Shown here piece after piece: positions 45,026 to 53,687 of a stretch of 64,000 nucleotides of DNA. The DNA is taken from contig NZ_NFJB01000013.1 in assembly GCF_002159645.1 (NCBI RefSeq), forward strand, positions 1-64,000. The letters are read 5' to 3'. The position numbers and the translations under genes were made by a program. Each line of letters opens with the position of its first letter. Within the stretch, counting starts at the first letter, position 1. The notes under the pieces were generated by a model. The model was not told where the DNA came from. It saw nothing but the letters and a program-made list of their open reading frames with translations, and did no database searches. This stretch comes from Parabacteroides sp. An277. Its GTDB lineage: Bacteria > Bacteroidota > Bacteroidia > Bacteroidales > Tannerellaceae.

Positions 45026-46906
45026 ATGAAAAGAAGACATGTAATTTTGGGATGCGCTTTAGGAGCGGTCTCTTGGGCGATGGCAGAGACGCCTTTGGAA
45101 GTAGATAGTTTGATTCACCTGAATAGTGTGGTGGTTTCGGCCAACCGCATCGAAGTGAACCGGAGCAGTGTCCCGCTCACTATCTCGATTGTAGACCGCG
45201 AGCGGATAGAGAGCAGCAGCGAATCTGCGCTTTTACCGGTGCTTTCCGAGCAGGTGCCGGGTTTGTTTGTGACGGAAAAGGGTATCACGGGTTTTGGCGT
45301 TTCGACTGGTGCGGCAGGTACGATTAATATCCGTGGTGTGGGTGGAGGAAACAAGGTGTTGGTCCTCTTCGACGGGCAACCGCAATGGGCGGGATTGTTT
45401 GGCCATTCTTTGCCAGATACCTACGTGGCGTCTGATGTGGAGAAGGTCGAAGTGATTCGCGGTCCGGGTTCGTTGCTATATGGTTCGAATGCGATGGGCG
45501 GTGTCATCAATATCATTACAAGAAGGCACCACGCGCAAGGGCGGAAGACGCAAGCCCGCCTCATGTATGGTTCCTACAATACGCAAAAGTATATGGTGAA
45601 CAATGGGTATAACATCGGGAATTTCAGTAGCTTTGTTTCCATTAACCACGACCGTACGGACGGGCATCGCCCCAACTCCGACTTCTGGATAACGAACGGG
45701 TTTGCCAACTTGGGGTATCGTTTCAACGACCGATATAAGATGACGGGAGACATCAGCCTGGCCAAGTATAAATTCCAAAACCCAGGCGAAGTCTCTAATC
45801 CCATATTTGATAATAAGATGGATATCTTCCGCGGCACCAGCTCTTTGGGCGTAGAGAACCATTACGAGAAGGCAAGCGGTGCGCTCCGCGTCTTTTATAA
45901 TTGGGGAAACCACCGCATTAACGATGGCTATCATGCCGGAGAGCAGCCCCAGACATACCTCTTCCGCTCGACCGACCACAACGTCGGCGTGCAGCTCTAT
46001 GAATCGTTCCGCCTCTTTACGGGCAATCACTTTACGGTGGGCATCGACTATAAAAATTGGGGTGGACATGCGTGGAACGACAATAACGACGGGACGCGGA
46101 CAGAGACCATCGACAAGTCGGTGAGCGAGACGGCTGCCTACGTCATCATGCAGCAGGATTTCTTCGAGAAGTTGGGTGTGAATGCAGGTGTCCGATACGA
46201 GCACAACAGCATGTTCGGGGGCGAATGGGTGCCGCAAGCCGGACTGACGTTCCGTCCCTTCGAAGGGAATGTCTGGAAAGCCTCCCTCTCGAAAGGGTTC
46301 CGCAGCCCGAATATCCGCGAATTATATATGTATATGCCCGCCAACCCCGATTTGCAGCCAGAGCGCATGATGAACTATGAAATATCTGTGGGGCAGACCT
46401 TCCTCGACGGGCAATTGAATGCGGAAGTCACGGCTTTCTTTATCGATGGGAAGGACATGATTCGCGTAGCGCAGGTTGATGGCCGTCCGCTGAACGTCAA
46501 TACCGGTTCGTTTATCAATAAAGGAATAGAAGCAGAGGTGAACTACCAGATACTGAAGAACCTCTCTTTCCATACGAACTACAGCTACCTGCACCAAAGC
46601 GACCCGATAGCCGGCGCGCCGGAGCATAAGTTTTACGCCGGAGCCACCTATGCGCCAGGGCGTTTTACCTTTAACCTCGGCCTCCAGTCTGTCTTCGGGT
46701 TGTATACGGACGAAGCCTGCACGAAACAGGAGGATTACACCGTCCTCAATGCCCGTGCCGCTTATCATTTCGGTCCGGCTTCGCGCGAGAAGGGGCTGGA
46801 CATCTTCCTGAAAGGCGAGAACCTGACCGCCACCCGCTATCAGATAAACGATGGTTTCCCGATGCCCAAGGCCATCTTCATGGGCGGCATCGACGTGACG
46901 TTCTGA
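45026..46906 (+). CDS. TonB-dependent outer-membrane receptor
   Basis: 626 residues: signal peptide (about 1-20), plug domain (about 30-150; VVVSANRIEV, SVPLTISIVDRERI, EKVEVIRGPGSLLYGSNAMGGVINIIT) and a 22-strand barrel ending in an aromatic residue (IDVTF). Size and plug resemble BtuB/FecA-like metal-complex or siderophore receptors rather than SusC; no SusD partner or carboxypeptidase-like N-terminal domain. Downstream of the NikR-like gene, so a metal complex is a plausible ligand. Its TGA is the first base of a 23-bp repeat array. Confidence 0.92.
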   Translation: MKRRHVILGCALGAVSWAMAETPLEVDSLIHLNSVVVSANRIEVNRSSVPLTISIVDRERIESSSESALLPVLSEQVPGLFVTEKGITGFGVSTGAAGTINIRGVGGGNKVLVLFDGQPQWAGLFGHSLPDTYVASDVEKVEVIRGPGSLLYGSNAMGGVINIITRRHHAQGRKTQARLMYGSYNTQKYMVNNGYNIGNFSSFVSINHDRTDGHRPNSDFWITNGFANLGYRFNDRYKMTGDISLAKYKFQNPGEVSNPIFDNKMDIFRGTSSLGVENHYEKASGALRVFYNWGNHRINDGYHAGEQPQTYLFRSTDHNVGVQLYESFRLFTGNHFTVGIDYKNWGGHAWNDNNDGTRTETIDKSVSETAAYVIMQQDFFEKLGVNAGVRYEHNSMFGGEWVPQAGLTFRPFEGNVWKASLSKGFRSPNIRELYMYMPANPDLQPERMMNYEISVGQTFLDGQLNAEVTAFFIDGKDMIRVAQVDGRPLNVNTGSFINKGIEAEVNYQILKNLSFHTNYSYLHQSDPIAGAPEHKFYAGATYAPGRFTFNLGLQSVFGLYTDEACTKQEDYTVLNARAAYHFGPASREKGLDIFLKGENLTATRYQINDGFPMPKAIFMGGIDVTF

Positions 46907-47018
46907 GCGAAGCCTTCGCACAGAGCTGCGCGAGACCTTCGCACAGTCCTGCACGAGGCTTTCGTGCAGCTCTGCTCGACACTCTCGTGCAGCCCTGCTC
47001 GACGCTTTAGAGCAGCTC
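46904..47018. repeat. Five 23-bp hairpin repeats starting at the TonB-receptor stop codon
   Basis: Units start at 46904 (the TGA itself), 46927, 46950, 46973 and 46996; a partial sixth reaches about 47034. Each has arms such as TGCACGA/TTCGTGCA (unit 3), GCGAA/TTCGC (unit 1) and TGCTC/GAGCA (unit 5) around a 3-6-base loop, then (C/A)AG(C/T)(T/C)C. The arms change together between units, so pairing is retained although the bases differ. Confidence 0.93.
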
Positions 47019-47088
47019 TGCTCAGGGTGTCTGAATAAAAGGAAGTGATTAAGGCATGAAAAAAGAGGGGAAAGTCCGTTATTTATTG

Positions 47089-47096
47089 TACATTTG
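47089..47096 (+). promoter_or_regulatory. Promoter -7 box of the GH20 gene
   Basis: TACATTTG, exact consensus, 31 bases before the ATG. Confidence 0.65.
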
Positions 47097-47126
47097 TGCC
47101 AAATAACAAAAAACGTATAATAAATA

Positions 47127-49445
47127 ATGTATAAGAAACTCGTGTGGATGTGTGCCGTGTCCGGGGCATTGCTTGCAGCAAGCGGATGCACAAATACGGC
47201 ACAACAGGGACAGGTAGCGGAGATTAACATCATCCCCGAACCGAAATCAATGCAGGTATCGAATGGTGTGTTCACGTTGAAAGACGGGATGACGATAGGC
47301 TATTCAGATGCCTCGCTTCGTCCGGCAGCGGAATATTTGGCGGTGATGCTGAGCCGACCGACCGGATACCAATTTGTTTTGCAGGAGGGAGAAGGGGCGG
47401 CGATACAACTCTCGTTGTCTGCCGGAGCTCCTGTGAAAGAGGGTAGCTATGCACTGCAAGTCGGGAAAAGCAAAGTGAGCGTCTCTTCTTCGAACTATGC
47501 CGGTGTGGTAGCCGGAATCGAAACGATTCGGCAGTTGTTTCCAGCCGAGATAGAATCGGAGCGTGCGTTGGAAGGAGGAACATGGACGATGCCTGTCGTG
47601 TCGATTACAGACGAACCCCGTTTCGGTTGGCGCGGTTTGATGCTCGATGTCTCCCGCCATTTCTATACGAAAGAGGAGGTCAAAGAGCTGTTGGATTTGA
47701 TGGCACTCTACAAGCTGAACAAGTTCCATTGGCATCTGACGGACGACCAGGGATGGCGTATCGAAATCAAACGATATCCTTTATTGACCGAGAAAGGCGC
47801 CTGGCGTACGTTTAATGCGCACGACCGCGAGTGCATGCGCCGGGCCAAGGCGGAGCATAATCCCGACTTCGAGATTCCGGAGGAGAAGCTGAAGATTGTA
47901 CAGGGCGATACGCTCTACGGTGGCTTCTATACGCAAGAGGATATTCGGGAGGTGGTGAAGTATGCGGCCGTGCGCGGCATTGATGTGGTACCGGAAGTAG
48001 ACATGCCGGGACACATGTTGGCGGCGGTAAGCAATTACGAGGGCGTTTCTTGTTTCCGCGAGACCGGCTGGGGTTCGATGTTCTCTTCGCCCGTTTGCCC
48101 GGGAAAAGAGAGTGCCTTGGAGTTTTGTCGGAACGTATATGCCGAAATCTTCCCGCTTTTCCCCTATAAATATGTGCATTTGGGAGCCGATGAGGTAGAG
48201 AAGACCAATTGGAAGAAATGCCCCGATTGCCAGAAACGGATGCGCGACAAGGGATTGAAGACGGAAGAGGAATTGCAGGCCTGGTTCGTCCATCAGATGG
48301 AAGACTACTTCCGGGCGAACGGCAAGGAGCTGATAGGTTGGGATGAGATTATCGAAGGAGGATTGTCGGAGACGGCTACAGTCATGTGGTGGCGGAATTG
48401 GAATCCGGAGGCGGTACCTACGGCCACGGCACAGGGTAATCCCGTCATCTGTTGCCCCAATGCCTATTTTTATCTCGATTACCAACAGGATAAATACTCC
48501 GTACGTAATATATATGAATATACCTTGGCTCCGGATTCGCTCAGCGATGCCCAGCGTGCGTTGGTATTAGGTGTGCAAGGCAATACGTGGTGCGAGTGGA
48601 TTCCTTCCCGCGAACGGATGCAATACATGGTTTTCCCAAGGGCGTTGGCCATTGCGGAATTGGGATGGAGCGACCCGGCACAGGGTTATTGGGAAGAGTT
48701 CGAACAGCGCATGATTGGGCAATTCCCCCGTTTGAGCCTCATGAATGTAAACTATCGGATGCCGGATTTGACCGGTTTCCATAAGGTAAATGCTTTTGTA
48801 GGCGAAACGGATGTCGAGATAGTTTCGCCCGACCCCAGTGTGGAAATCCATTATACGACCGACGGAAGCATACCTTCGCTCGAATCGCCTCTCTATACTG
48901 GTCCGATAAAGATTACGGAATCGACCGATTTCATCTTCCGCTCTTTCCGTCCGAATGGTAAAGCCGGGGATTTGTTCCATACCTCTTACCTGAAGCAAAC
49001 GTATGCTCCGGCGGTAGAAGCTTCGCCCGAAAAGACCGGTTTAAGAGCTTTCTGGCATGAATGCAAGGTGAATAAATGCACAGACATCGACTCCTATCCG
49101 GTAAAAGCCTCTTACGAGATTGCCGATGTGGCTATTCCGCAAGGCGTGAAAGGTGATATCGGGTTGGTTATTAAAGGTTATTTTAACGCGCCACAGGATG
49201 GTGTCTATTCGTTTGTCTTGCTTTCGGACGATGGAAGCGTGCTGAAGGTGGACGATGCCGTGGTTGTGGACAACGATGGCCCGCACTCTCCGCAAGAACT
49301 CTCCGGGCAGCGTGCTTTGGCGAAAGGACTCCATCCGATCGAAATCCGTTATTTCGACAATAATGGCGGTACGTTGAAATTGGAAGTCCTTGACCCTTCC
49401 GGAAAAGTCATGCCTTATACCGAAGGCATTTATGCCTATGAATGA
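47127..49445 (+). CDS. GH20 beta-N-acetylhexosaminidase lipoprotein with PA14-like domain
   Basis: 772 residues. Lipoprotein signal (lipobox ASGC near residue 17). GH20 N-terminal domain (about 30-160), catalytic TIM barrel (about 160-510) with HWHLTDDQGWR and the catalytic pair Asp355-Glu356 in HLGADEVEKTNW; a chitobiase C-terminal Ig-like repeat (VEIHYTTDGSIPS, about 560-625); and a C-terminal PA14-like domain (about 650-765; DGVYSFVLLSDDGSVLKVDD). Likely removes terminal GlcNAc/GalNAc from host glycans at the cell surface. Confidence 0.95.
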   Translation: MYKKLVWMCAVSGALLAASGCTNTAQQGQVAEINIIPEPKSMQVSNGVFTLKDGMTIGYSDASLRPAAEYLAVMLSRPTGYQFVLQEGEGAAIQLSLSAGAPVKEGSYALQVGKSKVSVSSSNYAGVVAGIETIRQLFPAEIESERALEGGTWTMPVVSITDEPRFGWRGLMLDVSRHFYTKEEVKELLDLMALYKLNKFHWHLTDDQGWRIEIKRYPLLTEKGAWRTFNAHDRECMRRAKAEHNPDFEIPEEKLKIVQGDTLYGGFYTQEDIREVVKYAAVRGIDVVPEVDMPGHMLAAVSNYEGVSCFRETGWGSMFSSPVCPGKESALEFCRNVYAEIFPLFPYKYVHLGADEVEKTNWKKCPDCQKRMRDKGLKTEEELQAWFVHQMEDYFRANGKELIGWDEIIEGGLSETATVMWWRNWNPEAVPTATAQGNPVICCPNAYFYLDYQQDKYSVRNIYEYTLAPDSLSDAQRALVLGVQGNTWCEWIPSRERMQYMVFPRALAIAELGWSDPAQGYWEEFEQRMIGQFPRLSLMNVNYRMPDLTGFHKVNAFVGETDVEIVSPDPSVEIHYTTDGSIPSLESPLYTGPIKITESTDFIFRSFRPNGKAGDLFHTSYLKQTYAPAVEASPEKTGLRAFWHECKVNKCTDIDSYPVKASYEIADVAIPQGVKGDIGLVIKGYFNAPQDGVYSFVLLSDDGSVLKVDDAVVVDNDGPHSPQELSGQRALAKGLHPIEIRYFDNNGGTLKLEVLDPSGKVMPYTEGIYAYE

Positions 49446-49519
49446 AAACGATTATAGGCAGAATCGAAAAGGAAAATAGGCATAATCGCGAGCGAAATAG
49501 CCTGGATTCAGAAAAAGAA
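49432..49519. repeat. 22-bp repeat array, ATAGGCATAA family (copy 3)
   Basis: Units start at 49454, 49476 and 49498 (ATAGGCAGAATCG, ATAGGCATAATCG, ATAGCCTGGATTC), exactly 22 bp apart; a diverged unit at 49432 covers the last codons of the GH20 gene. TGCCTAT (49434) and ATAGGCA (49454) can also pair. The rest of the gap is filled by the rpmB promoter and leader. Confidence 0.8.
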
Positions 49520-49583
49520 CTCCTACGGTCTGTCTGAAAAGGTAGGATAAGTGCTTTTTTTATAGATTTTTTGGTGCAACAGG

Positions 49584-49613
49584 TTGGTAATATAAAAATA
49601 TTTCCTACCTTTG
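49584..49613 (+). promoter_or_regulatory. Promoter of the rpmB-rpmG-bL38 operon
   Basis: TTG at 49584 and -7 TACCTTTG at 49606-49613, 19-base spacer. The leader is long (about 125 bases) with a GGATGGCAACATCC hairpin near its start, a possible site for ribosomal autoregulation (inference). Confidence 0.72.
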
Positions 49614-49742
49614 CACCCCGTAAGCGGATGGCAACATCCCTTTCGACGCGTAGGCTTGTTTTCTGTTCGTGATGCTAGTTCAGGAAAAAGCATATGCAAT
49701 GAGTTAATAAGAATCATTACATGTAATAAAAAGAAGATAGAG

Positions 49743-49982
49743 ATGTCTAAGATTTGTCAAATTACCGGAAAAAAAGCGATGGTTGGCAACAACGTTTCGC
49801 ATTCGAAGAGAAGAACGAAACGCAAATTTGATGTCAATCTGTTTACAAAGAAGTTCTATTGGGTAGAAGAAGATTGCTGGATTAGCTTACGAATTTCTGC
49901 TGCAGGTTTGCGTACGATTAACAAATTGGGCTTGGATGCAGCCATCAAGAAAGCCGCAGAAAAAGGGTATTTAAACGCATAA
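49743..49982 (+). CDS. rpmB: 50S ribosomal protein L28 (bL28)
   Basis: 79 residues starting [21 protein letters not shown], with [13 protein letters not shown] and [14 protein letters not shown], typical of bL28. ATG 49743 is clear; a longer frame upstream runs through the leader. First of three ribosomal genes. Confidence 0.96.
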   Translation: MSKICQITGKKAMVGNNVSHSKRRTKRKFDVNLFTKKFYWVEEDCWISLRISAAGLRTINKLGLDAAIKKAAEKGYLNA

Positions 49983-49999
49983 TGAGGAGGATTTAAACA

Positions 50000-50188
50000 A
50001 TGGCAAAGAAAGCGAAAGGAAACAGAGTACAAGTGATTTTGGAATGTACTGAACACAAAGATAGCGGTATGCCGGGTACTTCTCGTTATATCACTACCAA
50101 GAATAGAAAGAATACAACGCAGCGTTTGGAATTGATGAAATATAATCCAATTCTGAAACGAATGACTTTACACAAAGAAATTAAATAA
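50000..50188 (+). CDS. rpmG: 50S ribosomal protein L33 (bL33)
   Basis: 62 residues, [20 protein letters not shown] and [23 protein letters not shown], standard bL33. The zinc cysteines of C+ forms are mostly absent (one Cys only), so it is the zinc-independent type. Seventeen bases after rpmB. Confidence 0.96.
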   Translation: MAKKAKGNRVQVILECTEHKDSGMPGTSRYITTKNRKNTTQRLELMKYNPILKRMTLHKEIK

Positions 50189-50202
50189 GAGGAGATTAAA
50201 CA

Positions 50203-50355
50203 ATGGCAAAGAAAGCAGTTGCAACATTTAAGAAAGGTGATGGACGTACTTTCTCGAAAGTAATCAAGATGGTAAAGTCTCCGAAGACGGGTGCTTACAT
50301 CTTCCAAGAGGAAATGATTCCTAATGAAGCTGTAAAAGACTACTTTACGAAATAA
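50203..50355 (+). CDS. DUF4295 protein, ribosomal protein bL38
   Basis: 50 residues, MAKKAVATFKKGDGRTFSKV... ending VKDYFTK. Too short for many ORF tracks. DUF4295 follows L28-L33 in most Bacteroidota and corresponds to bL38, seen in the Flavobacterium johnsoniae ribosome structure (from memory). Fourteen bases after rpmG. Confidence 0.9.
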   Translation: MAKKAVATFKKGDGRTFSKVIKMVKSPKTGAYIFQEEMIPNEAVKDYFTK

Positions 50356-50376
50356 GTTGTTGTGCATATCATAAAG

Positions 50377-50413
50377 AAGGCTCTTTTCTGAAAAAAGGAA
50401 AGGGCTTTTTTTG
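50377..50413 (+). terminator. Terminator after the ribosomal operon
   Basis: AAGGCTCTTTTC pairs with GGAAAGGGCTTT (G-U pairs allowed), ending in TTTTTTT. Confidence 0.8.
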
Positions 50414-50435
50414 TATTTTGTATCGAATAAATCCT

Positions 50436-50443
50436 TAACTTTG
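50436..50443 (+). promoter_or_regulatory. Promoter -7 box of the dnaN operon
   Basis: TAACTTTG, exact consensus; a TTTG at 50410 is 22 bases upstream. ATG is 83 bases downstream. Confidence 0.65.
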
Positions 50444-50526
50444 TCCGGCAAGACGGAAAGCAGATGAGGTTTGCTTCCGCATAGCATTAGTGTTTGAATG
50501 TAAACTATAAAATAAATAACATTATT

Positions 50527-51648
50527 ATGAAATTTGTCGTTTCGTGTACGGCGTTGTCATCTCGCTTGCAATCGGTGAGCAAGGTGATTGCTTCAAAGAA
50601 TTCATTACCTATTTTGGATAATTTCTTGTTCGAGTTGGAAGGAGATGTTTTAACGATTACGGCGGCTGATGCGGAGACGCGCTTGGTTACGACTGTAAAC
50701 GTGATGAATGCTCAGGGGGGAGGCATGTTTGCCTTATCTGCCAAGAATATCTTAGACCCTTTGAAGGAGTTGCCTGAGCAGCCTTTGACATTCGATATCA
50801 ACGATGATAATTTGGAGACATTCATCTATTTCCAAAATGGCAAATATAACTTTATCGGAGCAAAAGGCGATACCTATCCGCAACAGAAACCGTTGAGCGA
50901 GCAGGCGGTATCCATTTCGATGGAAAGTAAGACGTTATTGAATGGTATTAACCGTTCGTTGTTTGCTACGGCCGACGATGAGCTTCGTCCGGTCATGAAT
51001 GGTGTCTATTTTGACATCCAACCGGATAATCTGACCTTTGTGGCATCCGACGGGCGGAAGCTGGTGCGTTTGCGTAATTTGTCAATAAAATCACCCGAAC
51101 GGGCTTCTTTTATATTGCCTAAGAAACCGGCGACTTTGCTCAAGACCATATTGGCTAAAGATGAAGGCATGGTGACCATTCGTTTCGACGAAAACAATGC
51201 GCATTTGGTTTGCGAGAATTTTGAAATGGTCTGCCGCTTAATCGAAGGACGTTACCCGAACTACAATAGCGTGATTCCGCAAGAGAATCCTTATAAAGTG
51301 ACAATCGACCGTCTTTCATTCCTCACAGCATTGAAGCGCGTATCCGTCTTTTCGCAAGCCAGTAGTTTGATTAAGTTGCAATTGCATCCGGAGTCGGTGA
51401 CTATCTTCGCACAGGATATCGATTTTTCTATTTCTGCGGAAGAACGTATCCCATGCCAGTTCAACGGGCCGGAATTCAGTATTGGTTTTAATGCGACTTA
51501 CTTGATTGAAATATTAAGCAATATTGGTTCAGAGGAAATTGTGTTCGAATTGGCGGATCCATCCCGTGCGGGCGTGATAATCCCGGCGGAAAACGAGGAA
51601 AACGAAGACTTGTTGACCTTGTTGATGCCTATGATGTTGAACGATTAA
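50527..51648 (+). CDS. dnaN: DNA polymerase III beta subunit (sliding clamp)
   Basis: 373 residues, MKFVVSCTALSSRLQSVSKVI...NSLPILDNFLFELEG, three clamp domains and the hydrophobic C-terminal region LLTLLMPMMLND. ATG 50527 is preferred over an upstream in-frame ATG at 50494. Not beside dnaA here; it leads a dnaN-exonuclease-ADH-coaBC-DUF4835-recN series. Confidence 0.96.
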   Translation: MKFVVSCTALSSRLQSVSKVIASKNSLPILDNFLFELEGDVLTITAADAETRLVTTVNVMNAQGGGMFALSAKNILDPLKELPEQPLTFDINDDNLETFIYFQNGKYNFIGAKGDTYPQQKPLSEQAVSISMESKTLLNGINRSLFATADDELRPVMNGVYFDIQPDNLTFVASDGRKLVRLRNLSIKSPERASFILPKKPATLLKTILAKDEGMVTIRFDENNAHLVCENFEMVCRLIEGRYPNYNSVIPQENPYKVTIDRLSFLTALKRVSVFSQASSLIKLQLHPESVTIFAQDIDFSISAEERIPCQFNGPEFSIGFNATYLIEILSNIGSEEIVFELADPSRAGVIIPAENEENEDLLTLLMPMMLND

Positions 51649-51658
51649 AAAGAATGGC

Positions 51659-52435
51659 ATGCAATTGAATTTGAAGAGTCCGTTGATGTTCTTTGATTTA
51701 GAAACGACGGGCATCAATGTGTCGAAAGATCGTATCATTGAGATTTCCTACCTGAAAGTATTTCCCAACGGAAACGAGGAATCGAAAACGATGCGCGTGA
51801 ATCCGGAAATGCCCATCCCGGCTGCTTCCACGGCTATCCATGGTATTACGGACGAGGACGTGAAGAATTGTCCTACGTTTAAAATGATAGCCAAATCGTT
51901 GGCTGCCCAAATCGAAGGTTGTGACTTGGCGGGATATAATTCGAACCGTTTTGATATTCCTTTGTTGGCCGAAGAGTTTCTCCGTGCGGGAGTGGATATT
52001 GATTTGAATCGTCGGAAATTTGTCGACGTACAAACGATTTTCTATAAGATGGAGCAGCGCACGCTTTCTGCCGCTTATAAGTTCTATTGCAACAAGAGCT
52101 TGGAGAATGCCCATACAGCTGCGGCCGATACGCTGGCTACGTATGAAGTCTTGAAGGCGCAGCTCGACCGTTATCCGGAATTAAAGAACGATGTCAAGTT
52201 CCTTTCTGAATTTTCCAGCTTTACGAACAATGTAGATTTTGCTGGACGTATGATTTACAATGAAGAAGGGAAAGAGGTGTTCAATTTCGGAAAGTTCAAA
52301 GGTCGTTTGGTGGAAGATGTTTTGCGCATCGAGCCCTCTTACTATCATTGGATGATGGATGGCGATTTTGCTTTGAATACGAAACAAAAACTAACAGAAA
52401 TCCGATTAAGAAGTTTAAATACGAAACAATCATGA
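51659..52435 (+). CDS. 3'-5' exonuclease, DnaQ-like (DEDD)
   Basis: 258 residues. DEDD motifs: FFDLETTG (Asp13, Glu15), YNSNRFDIPLL and HTAAADTLAT (HxAxxD). C-terminal ~80 residues (EEGKEVFNFGKFKGRLVEDVL) form the extra region common in Bacteroidota exonucleases of this locus. Next to the clamp gene, so a proofreading or repair role is plausible. Confidence 0.9.
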   Translation: MQLNLKSPLMFFDLETTGINVSKDRIIEISYLKVFPNGNEESKTMRVNPEMPIPAASTAIHGITDEDVKNCPTFKMIAKSLAAQIEGCDLAGYNSNRFDIPLLAEEFLRAGVDIDLNRRKFVDVQTIFYKMEQRTLSAAYKFYCNKSLENAHTAAADTLATYEVLKAQLDRYPELKNDVKFLSEFSSFTNNVDFAGRMIYNEEGKEVFNFGKFKGRLVEDVLRIEPSYYHWMMDGDFALNTKQKLTEIRLRSLNTKQS

Positions 52436-53586
52436 ATAACTTTGAATTTGCCAATCCGGTAAAAATTGTGTTTGGGAAAGGTATGATTGCCCGTTTAGGT
52501 GCCTTACTTCCTGAGGCAAGCAAGGTTTTGCTGGTATATGGGGGTGGAAGCATCAAACGGAACGGTGTTTACGACCAAGTGCGCAAAGCATTGGAGGGCT
52601 TTGATGTCTTGGATTTTGGAGGCATTGAGGCAAATCCGCATTACGAGACTTGCCTGAAAGCGGTCGATATCGTGCGCCGCGAACAGGTCTCTTTCTTGTT
52701 GGCTGTGGGTGGCGGTTCGGTAATCGATGCTACTAAGTTCATTGCTGCAGCTGCTTGTTTCGAGGGGGACGAACCGTGGAACATTTTGTATAAGAGCGCA
52801 CCTGTTCGGCGGGCTTTGCCGTTGGGCGTCGTGCTTACCTTGCCGGCTACGGGGTCGGAGATGAATGAGCGGGCGGTTATTTCGAACATGGCGACGCAAC
52901 AGAAGTTGAACTTCACCACGCCGCTGCTCTTCCCGCAGTTTTCCATCTTGGATCCAGAGGTGACCTATTCCTTGCCGGCTCGGCAGGTGGCGAACGGGGT
53001 GGTCGATTCCTTCATCCACGTGGTGGAGCAATATCTGACCTATCCTGTGAATGCCAAGGTACAGGATGCGTTTGCTGAAGGACTGATGCGCGTTATCCAC
53101 GAAGAGGGGCTGAAGGTATTGGACCATCCGCAGGATTACGACATCCGCGCCAACCTGATGTGGGCTGCTACGAATGCGCTGAATCTCTGGATTGGGCAGG
53201 GTGTCCCGCAGGATTGGTCATCGCATCGCATGGGCTATGCACTGACGGCGCAATTCGGTCTCGATCATGCCCAAACGTTGGCGATTCTCCTTCCTGGTGT
53301 CATGACCTATATGTTTGAAGAGAAAAAAGCCAAGTTGGTACAGATGGGTACGAATGTGTTTGGTATTGCCGAGGGAACCGACGACGAGCGGGCATGGAAG
53401 ACTATCGCTTCCTGTGAGGAATTTTTCCGGCAGATGGGGTTGAAGACGCGCTTCGGTGAATGTGGCATCGAGGAGAAGGATCTGGACGCACTAGCTGCTT
53501 TTGTCGATGAGATGGGTTGGCATTTGGGTGAGCATCACAACATCGACAGCCGTGTGGCGAAAGAGATTATGTTGCTGCGCTTGTAA
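52432..53586 (+). CDS. Iron-containing alcohol dehydrogenase, YqhD/butanol-dehydrogenase type
   Basis: 384 residues. NAD(P)-binding VYGGGSIKRNGVYDQV and VGGGSVIDATK, metal region DSFIHVVEQYLT, HRMGYALTAQFGLDHAQTLAILLPGVM with the His ligands. Likely reduces aldehydes. It overlaps the exonuclease stop (ATGA) and is followed by a 101-base gap with an ATTCCCAT/ATGGGAAT inverted pair. It interrupts a gene series usually seen as dnaN-exonuclease-coaBC. Confidence 0.92.
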   Translation: MNNFEFANPVKIVFGKGMIARLGALLPEASKVLLVYGGGSIKRNGVYDQVRKALEGFDVLDFGGIEANPHYETCLKAVDIVRREQVSFLLAVGGGSVIDATKFIAAAACFEGDEPWNILYKSAPVRRALPLGVVLTLPATGSEMNERAVISNMATQQKLNFTTPLLFPQFSILDPEVTYSLPARQVANGVVDSFIHVVEQYLTYPVNAKVQDAFAEGLMRVIHEEGLKVLDHPQDYDIRANLMWAATNALNLWIGQGVPQDWSSHRMGYALTAQFGLDHAQTLAILLPGVMTYMFEEKKAKLVQMGTNVFGIAEGTDDERAWKTIASCEEFFRQMGLKTRFGECGIEEKDLDALAAFVDEMGWHLGEHHNIDSRVAKEIMLLRL

Positions 53587-53687
53587 AGGTGCTTGGATTC
53601 CCATTTTTGGAGACCTCCGTGTGAGTATTTGAGCATTCCTGGGTATGGGAATACGCTTGGATTACATTTTTTAGAGAAAACGAAGAA

